From Bacillota bacterium (lineage in GTDB: Bacteria > Bacillota > Clostridia > Acetivibrionales > DTU013): a DNA stretch of 64,000 nucleotides. Position 1 is the first letter of the stretch. Each line of letters opens with the position of its first letter. Where the stretch lies: positions 1 to 64,000 of the forward strand of contig JAEYON010000033.1 of assembly GCA_023411645.1 (NCBI GenBank). The letters run 5' to 3'. The translations under genes were made by a program, and so were the position numbers. A model generated the notes under the pieces. That model ran no database searches. It was not told the origin of the DNA and saw nothing but the letters and a program-made list of their open reading frames with translations. Below are positions 35,061-43,752 of this stretch, in pieces.

Positions 35061-35210
35061 ATCGGTACTCATTACTGAATAAAGCTGAATCTCCTGAAAA
35101 GGAGTACGGAGGAACCAAGACAGGGGTTAATCCGTTCAGTGGAACTTCCATGAACGGTAGGGCTATCCTATACCCGCACCCGCCAGCTAACTTCGGAGGC
35201 TATAATAGGA
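35061..35210 (+). promoter_or_regulatory. ydaO/yuaA-type c-di-AMP riboswitch
   Basis: Conserved ydaO features appear in order: GCTGAATCTCCTGAAAAGGAG, then ACGGAGGAACCAA, a pairing arm GGGGTTAATCCG, the variable hairpin GTTCAGTGGAAC, GGTAGGGCTATCCTA, ACCCGCACCCG, CCAGCTAACTTCGG, and the closing GCTATAATAGG before the GGAGGGC ribosome site. The class binds c-di-AMP and usually lowers expression of wall hydrolases and potassium/osmolyte systems when the ligand is high. The gene behind it is an SH3-NlpC/P60 hydrolase, a classical target. No separate terminator is obvious, so control may act at the ribosome site. Confidence 0.9.
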
Positions 35211-35217
35211 GGGCGTA

Positions 35218-36141
35218 ATGCCACTTTTCAAAAAATTACTGTTCACTATATCTGTCATACTTCTTTTAACATTTTTTGCGACTGGCGCCGCATTTGCAGC
35301 TGCGGAAAAGACAGGAATCATTACAGAAGATACGGTCAATTTCAGATCCAACCCGGACACTACCTCTAAAATCCTCAGTCAACTGTCAAAAGGAACGAAG
35401 GTATCTGTTGTTGCCAGCGAGGGTGATTGGCTTCAAGTAAGTTATAACGACACTACAGGCTGGGTAAACGGCAATTATGTCACTGTCCGCGACGAGCAGA
35501 TTTCCGCAGGTGTGGTAAACACTACTGTGCTTAACGTCAGAAGCAAGCCGAATACAACCTCGGAGATTCTTGCCAAACTGGAAAAGGGATCAATGGTTGA
35601 AATAGTTGAGCAGTCGGGTGATTGGTACCGGATATTCATCGGAGAAAACAGATATGGCTGGATACACAGCGATTTTATTACAATCAGGGAAGAGAAAGTG
35701 TCCAGAGGAACCGAAAATGTACAGACGCCTGATGATTCGGTGGCGGATACCGATAAGGATTTAAGGCAGCAAATCGTAGATTATTCTAAAAAACTCCTTG
35801 GTATTAAATATGTATATGGAGGCTCCACTACGAAAGGCTTTGATTGTTCGGGATTTGTCAGCTTTGTATTTAATAAATTCGGGATGACCCTGCCCAGAGC
35901 TTCCAGAGATATGGGAAAAGGCGGGATTGCGGTTAAAAAGACAGATCTGAAGCCGGGCGACCTGGTGTTTTTCGATACCAATGGCGGACTGAACGGTATC
36001 AATCATGTGGGAATATATATTGGCAGTAACAAATTCATCCATGCCTCATCAAGCCTCGGCAGGAAGGTTACCATCAGCAATCTCAATGACAAGTATTACA
36101 CCAAGACATATATGAGAGCTCGGGACTATTTGTCGAAATAA
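35218..36141 (+). CDS. Secreted NlpC/P60 peptidoglycan hydrolase with two SH3 domains
   Basis: 307 residues, with AGGAGGGC before the ATG. A signal peptide (hydrophobic core at 7-22) ends near AAFAA at 24-28. Two bacterial SH3 domains follow at about 36-92 (DTVNFRSNPDTTSKIL) and 98-156 (TVLNVRSKPNTTSEIL). The NlpC/P60 domain occupies about 185-305. Its catalytic Cys is in KGFDCSGFVSFVF, the His in GINHVGIYIG and the polar third residue in KFIHASS. These are gamma-D-glutamyl-diaminopimelate endopeptidases. It is preceded by a c-di-AMP riboswitch, linking wall cleavage to turgor. Confidence 0.93.
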   Translation: MPLFKKLLFTISVILLLTFFATGAAFAAAEKTGIITEDTVNFRSNPDTTSKILSQLSKGTKVSVVASEGDWLQVSYNDTTGWVNGNYVTVRDEQISAGVVNTTVLNVRSKPNTTSEILAKLEKGSMVEIVEQSGDWYRIFIGENRYGWIHSDFITIREEKVSRGTENVQTPDDSVADTDKDLRQQIVDYSKKLLGIKYVYGGSTTKGFDCSGFVSFVFNKFGMTLPRASRDMGKGGIAVKKTDLKPGDLVFFDTNGGLNGINHVGIYIGSNKFIHASSSLGRKVTISNLNDKYYTKTYMRARDYLSK

Positions 36142-36216
36142 AGAATTAGCCAGGTGCCTGGAAACACAATCGGTATAAACAGAGCTGACGGTACCGAAAT
36201 CATCAAATGTAAAATA

Positions 36217-36245
36217 TTTACAATTACAGAATCATGTTATATAAT
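36217..36245 (+). promoter_or_regulatory. Promoter of comEC
   Basis: TTTACA (36217-36222) and TATAAT (36240-36245) spaced by 17 bp. Transcription would start near 36252, after the upstream in-frame ATG at 36248. This supports the start at 36266. Confidence 0.65.
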
Positions 36246-36265
36246 AAATGCAAAAAGGTGTCGGA

Positions 36266-38638
36266 ATGAGTATTGTTTACAAACGTCCGGTCGTATCTTT
36301 TTGCATTTTGCATATTATGGGAATACTCACGGCATTCCTGTCAAATTCCATACTGGCGGCGGCGGGTCTATTTCTGCTGATGTCTGCCTGCTTGTATGTT
36401 TTAAGTGAAAAACGCACAAGCAGTTTTTTTGTGCCCGCAGGAATGCTGGTCTTTTTTCTTTTGGGGTCGCTGGAATTCCTGGTCATCGACAATATACAGC
36501 TAAGGAGCTTTTCGGGATATGAAGGCAGAGAGGTCGCAATCAGAGGGTTTATTGCATCCGAGGCACAGATAAAGGGAGAAAAGATCACCTATACGGTAAA
36601 TGTCTCCGGGTTAAGGCAGGGTTACCGGGGAGCATTTGCACCAAAAAAGGGACGGGTCCTGCTGACCACCCTGCTGAAGGAGGACTCTGCTGTTTTGGAT
36701 TACGGCAGGGAAGTGTTTTTTGACGGCATATTAACGCAGCCTCAAGGAGTAAGGAATCCGGGCGGATTTGATTACAGGCGATATCTGGCTCAGAAAGGTG
36801 TAGGTGCATCAGTTTTCGCCTATCCATACAACATTGAGACGGGTGAGGGCAAAAGGGGAAATTTTCTGGTACAGGCCGGGTTGAGCATTCGTGACAGGAT
36901 TGTTTCTGTGATTGATAACAGCTTGCCGCGCCAGCAGGCCGGGTTGTTGAACGGGATGCTGATCGGCTACCGGGAAGGCTTATCAGAGGAAGTACAGACA
37001 GCGTTCGGCAATGCAGGACTAACACATATAATGGCAGTTTCAGGGGCAAATATTGCCTTCCTGATATTGCCGCTCTCATTTTTGTTTAAGCTGATGAAGA
37101 TAGGTAAAAGGTCTGCAAACCTTCTGATCATGGGCTTACTTGTCCTGTTTGTGTTTATAACAGGTTTCGAGCCATCCGTACTTCGAGCTGTGTTGATGGC
37201 CGATATTCTATTGATGGCGTCAATCCTTTACAAAAAGCCGGATGTATATGCTGCTATTGCATTCTCCTGTATCATTCTGCTGGCCATCAGCCCCTGCATG
37301 CTGTTCAATGCAGGCTTTCAGCTGTCCTATGGTGCAACGCTGGGGATTGTTATGCTTTATAAAAACATAAGCACGCTTATTGTACGATGTCATGTCCCAG
37401 AAAAGCTGGCGCAGGTAATAGCTGCTACTGTTGGAGCACAACTGGGAGTGCTTCCTGTCACTTTGATTAATTTTAACAGGGTATCACTTATATCGATTAT
37501 TCCTAATATGCTTGTAGCTCCCATATTAGAGCTCATCACAATACTTGGCATGCTGATGGCACTGTTAGGACAGTTCAGCCTCTTTTTGTCCAAACTGATC
37601 GGATATCTTAACAGTGTATTCCTCAGCGCAGTTCTCTATATTACTAAATGGACGTCAGAATTGTCCTTTGCCATGGTCAATACAGTAACACCGCCACTGC
37701 TTTTAGTAGTAGCGTATTACATAATCGTCTGGTTTTTGTTATGGTATAAGCCTCTGAAGATGATATCGCTGCGACCGCGTCATGCAGCGGTTGTACTGTC
37801 GTTTACCGCAGTTTTTTTGCTTGCGGGAGGCCTTAAGCCTCCCTGTCTTGAGGTTGTGTTCCTTGATATCGGCCAGGGAGATTGCGCCTTTATCAGAACA
37901 TATTCCGGAAAGACAGTATTGATCGATGGAGGCGGCAGTAACAATCCGGATGTGAAATCAGGTGTTGGGGAGAAGGTGGTGGTGCCGTTTCTGTTAGATA
38001 ACGGCACCGGCAGGCTGGACGCCGTCATTGCGACTCATCCGCACACTGATCATATCCAAGGCCTGGAAGATGTATTGGCGCAGATAAAAACAGACAGACT
38101 CATTATCCCTTCCATGAAAGACGGGTCAGGCTTCGACAGTCTGCTGCAGGCAGCCGGAGCAAAAGGAATCCCGGTTTTCAGGTGCTCCCGGGGAGACATC
38201 ATCCGTCTGGATGACAGGACTGTCATGCAGATTCTGAACCCCGAAGCGCACTGTGATGCAGATGTGACATCTTCCAATAACGCTTCACTCGTGATAAAAT
38301 TATGCTACGATCAGACATCAATTTTGCTGACAGGCGATGCTGAGTCGGAGGCCGAGGAGCGGATGCTGAAGGAAGCTGTGGATTTAGACGCGGACGTGAT
38401 TAAGATCGCACATCACGGCTCTCCGACCTCGTCAGGTGAAGCATTTATTGACGCTGTTGATCCGGAGGCTGCCGTTATCAGCGTTGGAAGAAATAACTTC
38501 GGACATCCCTCGGATGAGGTGCTGGATATTCTTGAAGAGCGCAGTGTTAATTGCTTCAGGACAGATGAATGCGGAGCTGTGATGCTCAGAAGTAACGGAA
38601 GGACCATTTCGGTCCGAAGGACTGTGATAGGAAAGTGA
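36266..38638 (+). CDS. comEC: ComEC/Rec2 DNA-uptake channel protein
   Basis: 790 residues, with AAAGGTG before the ATG at 36266. N-terminal helices, then an OB-like DUF4131 region (about 90-180), then the Competence domain with many helices (contains LLNGMLIGYREGLSEEV and HIMAVSGANIAFLILPLSF). A C-terminal metallo-beta-lactamase domain starts near 525 with FLDIGQGDCAFIRT, ATHPHTDHIQG and IAHHGSP, the metal ligands of a nuclease-like site. ComEC carries single-stranded DNA across the membrane. All three domains are intact. holA follows after 5 nt, as in many Firmicutes. Confidence 0.95.
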   Translation: MSIVYKRPVVSFCILHIMGILTAFLSNSILAAAGLFLLMSACLYVLSEKRTSSFFVPAGMLVFFLLGSLEFLVIDNIQLRSFSGYEGREVAIRGFIASEAQIKGEKITYTVNVSGLRQGYRGAFAPKKGRVLLTTLLKEDSAVLDYGREVFFDGILTQPQGVRNPGGFDYRRYLAQKGVGASVFAYPYNIETGEGKRGNFLVQAGLSIRDRIVSVIDNSLPRQQAGLLNGMLIGYREGLSEEVQTAFGNAGLTHIMAVSGANIAFLILPLSFLFKLMKIGKRSANLLIMGLLVLFVFITGFEPSVLRAVLMADILLMASILYKKPDVYAAIAFSCIILLAISPCMLFNAGFQLSYGATLGIVMLYKNISTLIVRCHVPEKLAQVIAATVGAQLGVLPVTLINFNRVSLISIIPNMLVAPILELITILGMLMALLGQFSLFLSKLIGYLNSVFLSAVLYITKWTSELSFAMVNTVTPPLLLVVAYYIIVWFLLWYKPLKMISLRPRHAAVVLSFTAVFLLAGGLKPPCLEVVFLDIGQGDCAFIRTYSGKTVLIDGGGSNNPDVKSGVGEKVVVPFLLDNGTGRLDAVIATHPHTDHIQGLEDVLAQIKTDRLIIPSMKDGSGFDSLLQAAGAKGIPVFRCSRGDIIRLDDRTVMQILNPEAHCDADVTSSNNASLVIKLCYDQTSILLTGDAESEAEERMLKEAVDLDADVIKIAHHGSPTSSGEAFIDAVDPEAAVISVGRNNFGHPSDEVLDILEERSVNCFRTDECGAVMLRSNGRTISVRRTVIGK

Positions 38639-38643
38639 GATGA

Positions 38644-39756
38644 GTGCAGTTGGCGTTTAAGGAAAATACGGCAGAGAATGAGAAGCTCCTATGGAAACAG
38701 ATAAGAAATAGAGAGATCGGTTCTTTGTACCTGTTTTACGGACCTGAGGAATACCTTATAAGGAATTATACCGAGCAGATTGAAAAGACGCTGCTGTCAA
38801 AGGATTTTATATTATTGAACAAGGTTATACTTGAAGGAAAGACAGCGCCATCAGCTATTATCGACAATTGCATGACTTCGCCTGTATTTTCTGATAAAAA
38901 ACTGGTTATCGTAAAAAACTCAGGTTTGTTTAAAGGGTCTAAGAAAGCGGATGTATCGCGTAATAGCATAGAGAATACAGAGAGTACAGAAACGTTGGAG
39001 AAAGCGGGCAAGAAGGCGAAGAATGATAATAAAAAGAAAAATGATGAGCTGCCGGATTTGCTGCAGCAGGTACCCGAGCATGTTTGCCTGATTTTTATCG
39101 AGACTGAAATTGATAAACGTCTCAAAATCATTGATCTGATCAAAACAAATGGTTTGATCGTGGAATTTGATTATAAAAAACCGAATGAACTGACCGACTG
39201 GGTCGTGAAAAGAATGAGAGAGCTAGGTTATGAAACAGATGCGCGTACGGCGGCAATGATTGTAGAATACTGCGAAAGCGGAATGGATGATATTCTCAAT
39301 GAAGTGAGAAAGTTGTGCGCCTACGCTGGAAACAGAGCGAAGGTCACTGAATCAGATGTGGTAAAGGTCTGCACCAAATCAGTAAAAAGCAGGGTATTCG
39401 ACCTGACGGATGCGATCGGTGCAAAGCAGACGGCAAAGGCTCTATCACTTCTCAATGATATGGATGTACTGAAGGAACCCATGCCTAAGATTATGTACAT
39501 GATTGCCCGGCAGTTCCGACAGCTTGTTCAGGTCAAGCTGCTAATAGAGGACGGGGCAAATCAGGCCAAGATCGCGTCGCATTTTAAAGTGCCTGCGTTT
39601 ATTGCGGGAAAGCTCATAGATCAAGCGAAGCGATATTCAATGGATAAATTGGAGCAGGCGATCGCCACAGGGTTGGAATTGGATCTGGCCATAAAAACAG
39701 GCCAACTGCGTGATAAAGCTGCAGTTGAGCTAATGATAACTTCTTTATCAATATAA
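38644..39756 (+). CDS. holA: DNA polymerase III delta subunit
   Basis: 370 residues with a GTG start at 38644. The ribosome site (AAGTGAGA) is weak, consistent with coupling to comEC. HolA hallmarks: YLFYGPEEYLIRNYTEQI at the start, PVFSDKKLVIVKN, and the central CLIFIETEIDKRLKIIDLI. A longer charged Lys-rich insertion occurs near residues 95-135. Delta opens the beta clamp in the clamp loader. Confidence 0.93.
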   Translation: MQLAFKENTAENEKLLWKQIRNREIGSLYLFYGPEEYLIRNYTEQIEKTLLSKDFILLNKVILEGKTAPSAIIDNCMTSPVFSDKKLVIVKNSGLFKGSKKADVSRNSIENTESTETLEKAGKKAKNDNKKKNDELPDLLQQVPEHVCLIFIETEIDKRLKIIDLIKTNGLIVEFDYKKPNELTDWVVKRMRELGYETDARTAAMIVEYCESGMDDILNEVRKLCAYAGNRAKVTESDVVKVCTKSVKSRVFDLTDAIGAKQTAKALSLLNDMDVLKEPMPKIMYMIARQFRQLVQVKLLIEDGANQAKIASHFKVPAFIAGKLIDQAKRYSMDKLEQAIATGLELDLAIKTGQLRDKAAVELMITSLSI

Positions 39757-39772
39757 CCGTGTTTAGCTACAT

Positions 39773-39830
39773 AAAACAAAAAGCCCGGCCACCTGGAATA
39801 TCCATACGATGCTCGTGCTTTTTCTTGTTT
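39773..39830. terminator. Bidirectional terminator between holA and rpsT
   Basis: AAAAAGC (39778-39784) pairs with GCTTTTT (39817-39823), extended by AAACAA/TTGTTT. A-run and T-run on opposite sides allow use by both converging genes. Confidence 0.65.
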
Positions 39831-39868
39831 TGTAAATGTTAACAGCTTGCTGATGCGCGGTAATTAAA

Positions 39869-40132
39869 TTACTGTTTAGCGGTGTTCAGCGCTTTTGCCA
39901 ACTTTGATTTTCTTCTCGCAGCGGTGTTCTTATGAATAATGTTTTTTGCAGCTGCTTTGTCAATGCTTTTAACAGTAGAGCTTAAAACTGATGTAGCAGA
40001 TGAATCCTTTGATTCGATTGCTTCATTGCATTTCTTTATAGCAGTCTTCAAAGCAGACTTTCTCATCGTATTCTTGAGAGTCTTTGACTTTGTTACTTCT
40101 ACTCTTTTAATAGCGGACTTGATATTTGGCAA
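39869..40132 (-). CDS. rpsT: 30S ribosomal protein S20
   Basis: 87 residues. The start is taken as TTG at 40132, giving the usual S20 beginning (M)PNIKSAIKRV, with GGAGG 8 nt upstream; a GTG at 40141 falls against the ribosome site. The protein is small, Lys/Ala-rich and helical, as expected (VEVTKSKTLKNTMRKS, then AAARRKSKLAKAL). A non-ATG start is also known for Escherichia coli rpsT, where it serves autoregulation. Confidence 0.95.
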   Translation of the reverse strand: MPNIKSAIKRVEVTKSKTLKNTMRKSALKTAIKKCNEAIESKDSSATSVLSSTVKSIDKAAAKNIIHKNTAARRKSKLAKALNTAKQ

Positions 40133-40366
40133 ACCTTTCACCTCCTGCGATTTTATTGTCTATATTGACATCGAATATTCTACCATGAACAATTTTAAAA
40201 TGCAAGGATGAATGTGGCGTAGATCTGAAAATCAAGCATGTTGGGTATATTGATACATATTTAATTCAATTTACAATTCATGTATAATAATAATAAAGCA
40301 TCGAAGCCACGCTGCCGGGTAAAAAAAGGTGTTCTGTGCAGTGGTTTTCTTAAGTCAGGAGCATAT

Positions 40367-40927
40367 ATGATTAATGTTGAAATAAATAAAATAGAATTGA
40401 AATTTTTGACCTCAAACAAGGTATTTTCACCAATGTCGATTGATAAGGGAACTATGGCAATGCTGACATTGGCCGATATTAAAAGCCATGATAAGGTTCT
40501 GGATCTGGGATGTGGATACGGTGTAGTTGGGATTTATTCATCAAAAATTGTCGGGCCCCAAAATGTGGTTATGATTGATATAGATGATGAAGCAATACGA
40601 TTAGCAAAGGAAAATGTCATTCTAAATGAGGCTGAGGGAGTAAAGATTATACAAAGTGAAGGGTTTCGAAATCTTAATGAAAAGGGTTTCACTATTATTT
40701 TGACAAACCCTCCATATCATGAAGATTTTTCTGTGCCGAAGGAATTCATCGAAAAAGGGTTTAATCGTTTACAGGTAGGTGGCCGATTTATGATGGTTAC
40801 TAAAAGAAAGGAATGGTATAAAAATAAATTAGATTCAATATTCGGCGGATGTAAAATTTTTGAAGTTGGTGGGTATTTTGTCTTTAGCGCTGAAAAAAGA
40901 AGTGAAAAATACGCAAAGGCGAAATAA
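40367..40927 (+). CDS. Class I SAM-dependent methyltransferase (RsmC-like small-domain MTase)
   Basis: 186 residues from the ATG at 40367, with CAGGAG upstream; an in-frame ATG at 40280 lacks one. The SAM loop is VLDLGCGYGVVGIYSSK near residue 43, the acidic ribose contact MIDIDDEA, and the catalytic motif ILTNPPYH near residue 107, as in N-methyltransferases acting on RNA guanines or adenines. The family (MTS, RsmC/YbxB-like) often methylates 16S rRNA. The gene is more A/T-rich than its neighbours. Substrate not certain. Confidence 0.85.
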   Translation: MINVEINKIELKFLTSNKVFSPMSIDKGTMAMLTLADIKSHDKVLDLGCGYGVVGIYSSKIVGPQNVVMIDIDDEAIRLAKENVILNEAEGVKIIQSEGFRNLNEKGFTIILTNPPYHEDFSVPKEFIEKGFNRLQVGGRFMMVTKRKEWYKNKLDSIFGGCKIFEVGGYFVFSAEKRSEKYAKAK

Positions 40928-40971
40928 GAACTAACATTCATTGGTGCTTGACACAGATGAGAGCTTCACTA

Positions 40972-41000
40972 TTGACAAACAAGCTGTTTTCTCCTATCAT
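40972..41000 (+). promoter_or_regulatory. Promoter of the Rrf2 regulator gene
   Basis: TTGACA (40972-40977) and TATCAT (40995-41000) spaced by 17 bp. A second TTGACA sits 24 bp farther upstream (40948-40953) without a clear -10 box. Confidence 0.55.
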
Positions 41001-41061
41001 TTAATAATACATACAATTAATATATGAAAACAATATTGTCATGTGAAATGAGGCTATATAT

Positions 41062-41508
41062 ATGAGAATTTCAGCAAAGGGAAGATATGCGCTTGCTGCT
41101 GTTATAAGCATGGCGCAGCAATATAATAATGGTGAGCATATCACAGTGATCAGCATTTCTGAAAAGCTTGGCATATCCAAAATATACCTGGAACAGGTCT
41201 TTTCACTGCTAAAACGCGGCAAGATCGTCAACTCAATAAAAGGGGCTCAGGGCGGATATCAGCTAACGCGAGCTCCGGGACAGATAACCGTGCTGGATGT
41301 GTTGTCCTCGGTGGAGACATCTCTGTTTGAAAAAGCGGAAGAAACGGTTATGGCTAAGGCGCCTGAAATTGAAGAAGCCATGCGATCCTGTGCATTTGAT
41401 GTTCTGGACAAAGCAGTAAAGCAGACCTTGGGTAGGATTACGCTCGAAGGGCTGGCCGCAGAGGCGGAGAAGCATAAGGGCGGCGACACGATGATGTTCT
41501 ATATATAG
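41062..41508 (+). CDS. Rrf2-family transcriptional regulator
   Basis: 148 residues, with GAGG eight nt before the ATG. The winged-helix start MRISAKGRYALAAVISMA and helix SISEKLGISKIYLEQVFSLL are typical. GAQGGYQLTRAPGQITVLDV is the wing. IscR-type regulators carry three Cys for an Fe-S cluster; here only one Cys (RSCAF) is present, so an Fe-S sensor is unlikely and the protein is closer to the CymR style. No cysteine-metabolism or isc genes are adjacent. Confidence 0.88.
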   Translation: MRISAKGRYALAAVISMAQQYNNGEHITVISISEKLGISKIYLEQVFSLLKRGKIVNSIKGAQGGYQLTRAPGQITVLDVLSSVETSLFEKAEETVMAKAPEIEEAMRSCAFDVLDKAVKQTLGRITLEGLAAEAEKHKGGDTMMFYI

Positions 41509-41562
41509 ACCAAATGTTTTAACTATAGCGACTGCTGTTTCAATTTATCGTCGTATTATTCC

Positions 41563-41663
41563 AGCCTTTCACTTGTTATATTGGCAAGTCTTCTTCTCAC
41601 ATGTTTTTTTGCATAGCCTTTCACTCGTTATTTCAAAGGTCTTTTCACTTATTTTTTAAGCAT
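41563..41663. repeat. Imperfect tandem duplication of about 50 bp
   Basis: Copy one (41563-41614) and copy two (41615-41663) both begin AGCCTTTCACTYGTTAT and both end in a T-run followed by GCAT, with a diverged middle part. They lie in the 268-bp gap between the Rrf2 gene and gpr. No gene is seen in that gap. Confidence 0.6.
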
Positions 41664-41776
41664 GATTGTGGAAAGCTATAAGAACCACAATACGATTGCA
41701 CTGCACCAAGTCGCTAAGCTTGTTGCGGCGAAATCAATACATTAAGCATGCACAGAAAAGAAAGAGAGAGGATAAG

Positions 41777-42778
41777 ATGGCTGGATTGAAGAGCGTAAGG
41801 ACAGATTTGACGCTGGAAGCTCATGAGCTGCTGCGGGAGCAAGCTGTAAAGGAAAAAAATGAGCAGCAGAGCATCCCCGGCATCAGGCTGGAGAATGCGG
41901 GAAACGACGAAATTAAAATCACCAGAGTTGTAGTGGAGACGCCTGCCGGAGAAAAGGCAATCGGCAAGCCCATGGGAAACTATGTCACGCTGGAGATCCC
42001 AGGGCTGAGGGACAATGATCAGGAGCTGTATGAGAACACCTGTAAGGCTCTGGGGCAGGAATTGGCAGGCATATTGAAGCTGGGTGACAAGACAATGACG
42101 CTGGTCGTCGGCTTGGGCAACTGGAACGTGACGCCGGACGCGCTGGGACCGAAGGTGGTTTCGAGCATGATGGTCACCAGACATCTGCTTGAGTATCTGC
42201 CGGAACAGGTGGACGAAGGAGTAAGGCCGGTGTGCGCAGTAGCGCCCGGCGTGCTTGGGATCACAGGAATCGAGACAGGTGAGATCATCCGGGGAATTGT
42301 TGAGCGGATTAGGCCGGACTATGTGATCGCCATCGATGCCCTTGCGTCACGGAAGATGGAGCGTGTCAACACAACTATCCAGATTGCCGATACCGGCATT
42401 TCGCCGGGATCAGGTGTTGGAAACAAAAGAATGGAGCTGTCCAAGGCTACGCTCGGGATTCCGGTTATAGCGATCGGCGTGCCGACAGTTGTTGATGCTG
42501 CTACGATGGCAAACGACACCATCGACCTTGTCCTAGACAGTATGATCGAGCAGGCACCTCAGGGAACTGAGTTCTACAACATGATGAAGAGTATTGACAG
42601 GGATGAAAAATACAATATGATCAAGGAGGTTCTGGAGCCTTATATAGGCAATCTGATAGTCACGCCAAAAGAAATTGACGAAGTGGTAAAGAAGGTTGCC
42701 AAGGTTATCGCCAACGGCCTGAATATTGCGCTGCATCAGGGGATCACGCTCAATGATGTGAACAGGTATGTGAATTGA
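41777..42778 (+). CDS. gpr: Germination (spore) protease GPR
   Basis: 333 residues from the ATG at 41777, with AGAGAGG upstream. GPR features: start LKSVRTDLTLEAHEL, matching the propeptide that is clipped in the spore, then TLVVGLGNWNVTPDALGPKVV, APGVLGITGIETGEII and VIAIDALASRKMERVNTTIQ. It degrades the small acid-soluble proteins during germination and is a unique aspartic-like protease. It is a firm marker of an endospore former. I could not find a clear sigma-G promoter. Confidence 0.95.
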   Translation: MAGLKSVRTDLTLEAHELLREQAVKEKNEQQSIPGIRLENAGNDEIKITRVVVETPAGEKAIGKPMGNYVTLEIPGLRDNDQELYENTCKALGQELAGILKLGDKTMTLVVGLGNWNVTPDALGPKVVSSMMVTRHLLEYLPEQVDEGVRPVCAVAPGVLGITGIETGEIIRGIVERIRPDYVIAIDALASRKMERVNTTIQIADTGISPGSGVGNKRMELSKATLGIPVIAIGVPTVVDAATMANDTIDLVLDSMIEQAPQGTEFYNMMKSIDRDEKYNMIKEVLEPYIGNLIVTPKEIDEVVKKVAKVIANGLNIALHQGITLNDVNRYVN

Positions 42779-42903
42779 TCAAACCATTGTTAAGGGTCAA
42801 TGGCACCCAGGGTGATGAATTGGCCGGATCCATGAGAAAGCCTTTCTTTTGACCTGAAAATAACGTATAATTTATGAAGGGTTTTAATGATGGGGGTCTT
42901 ACA

Positions 42904-43644
42904 ATGAAACAACAGGGTAGATACGTGATCATCCTCATTGCGATGATTGCACTATGGAACACGATTGTGATCAAGCCATTAAAGATATTTGCCGTATTTC
43001 TTCATGAGATGGGCCATTCATTAATGGCTGTCATATTTGGAAATGGGATAAAAGGTTTCAGGATTAATCTGGATGAGAGCGGATATGCGCTGACACTCCC
43101 CAAGAGTGAGTTTTCGGCCTTTATGATAGCCAATGGCGGCTATCTGGGCAGTGTGTTGTTCGCGCTTCTGATCCTCGGCCTGAAAAGAACCGCTTTTAAA
43201 AAGTATATTCTCGGTGGGTCTGCGATCCTGCTGCTGGGGGTCTCAATAGCATACGGACACTCAGTATTTACCATCATTTATGCAGCAATATTTGCAGGCA
43301 TCATTCTGTTGCTCTACATGCTGCGAAACGACAAGGTAAACGACTGGGTCATTGACATTATTGGGATATGCAGCGCCGCCTATGCGGTATACGACACCTT
43401 TGTGGACACGATTCTGCTTCAGATCAATCTGCGTCTTCAATGGTTCCGCGGGTGGAAACCGGTACAACCTCTGACGGACGCGGTACAGCTTCAGAAAATG
43501 ACTGGAATTCCGGCGGTGGTATGGGGGATTATCTGGTTTTCGATTGCCTGTATCGCCCTATATTCAATGGTTCTTGGCACAAAGAAGTCCGCTCGGTCAA
43601 GAAAGCCGGTATCAGGTGCAAAAGGAAAGAAACAATCGGTATAA
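42904..43644 (+). CDS. M50-family membrane metalloprotease-like protein
   Basis: 246 residues from the ATG at 42904, with GGGGG upstream. Zinc motif H34-E35-M-G-H38 (FLHEMGHSL) lies in an N-terminal membrane helix. About six further hydrophobic segments follow. The overall plan (M50B-like, PF13398 type) is often seen in proteins whose protease activity is unproven. It occupies the position directly after gpr, where many clostridia have spoIIP; spoIIP is absent here. Confidence 0.75.
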   Translation: MKQQGRYVIILIAMIALWNTIVIKPLKIFAVFLHEMGHSLMAVIFGNGIKGFRINLDESGYALTLPKSEFSAFMIANGGYLGSVLFALLILGLKRTAFKKYILGGSAILLLGVSIAYGHSVFTIIYAAIFAGIILLLYMLRNDKVNDWVIDIIGICSAAYAVYDTFVDTILLQINLRLQWFRGWKPVQPLTDAVQLQKMTGIPAVVWGIIWFSIACIALYSMVLGTKKSARSRKPVSGAKGKKQSV

Positions 43645-43752
43645 ATTATGTTGAATATAGACACGGACAGATTTATTATTCTGAATGAAATCTGGCTAAT
43701 GTAAGAGAGATAGACTAAGACAGGTTAAGTATGATAAAAATGGAGTGTATCT

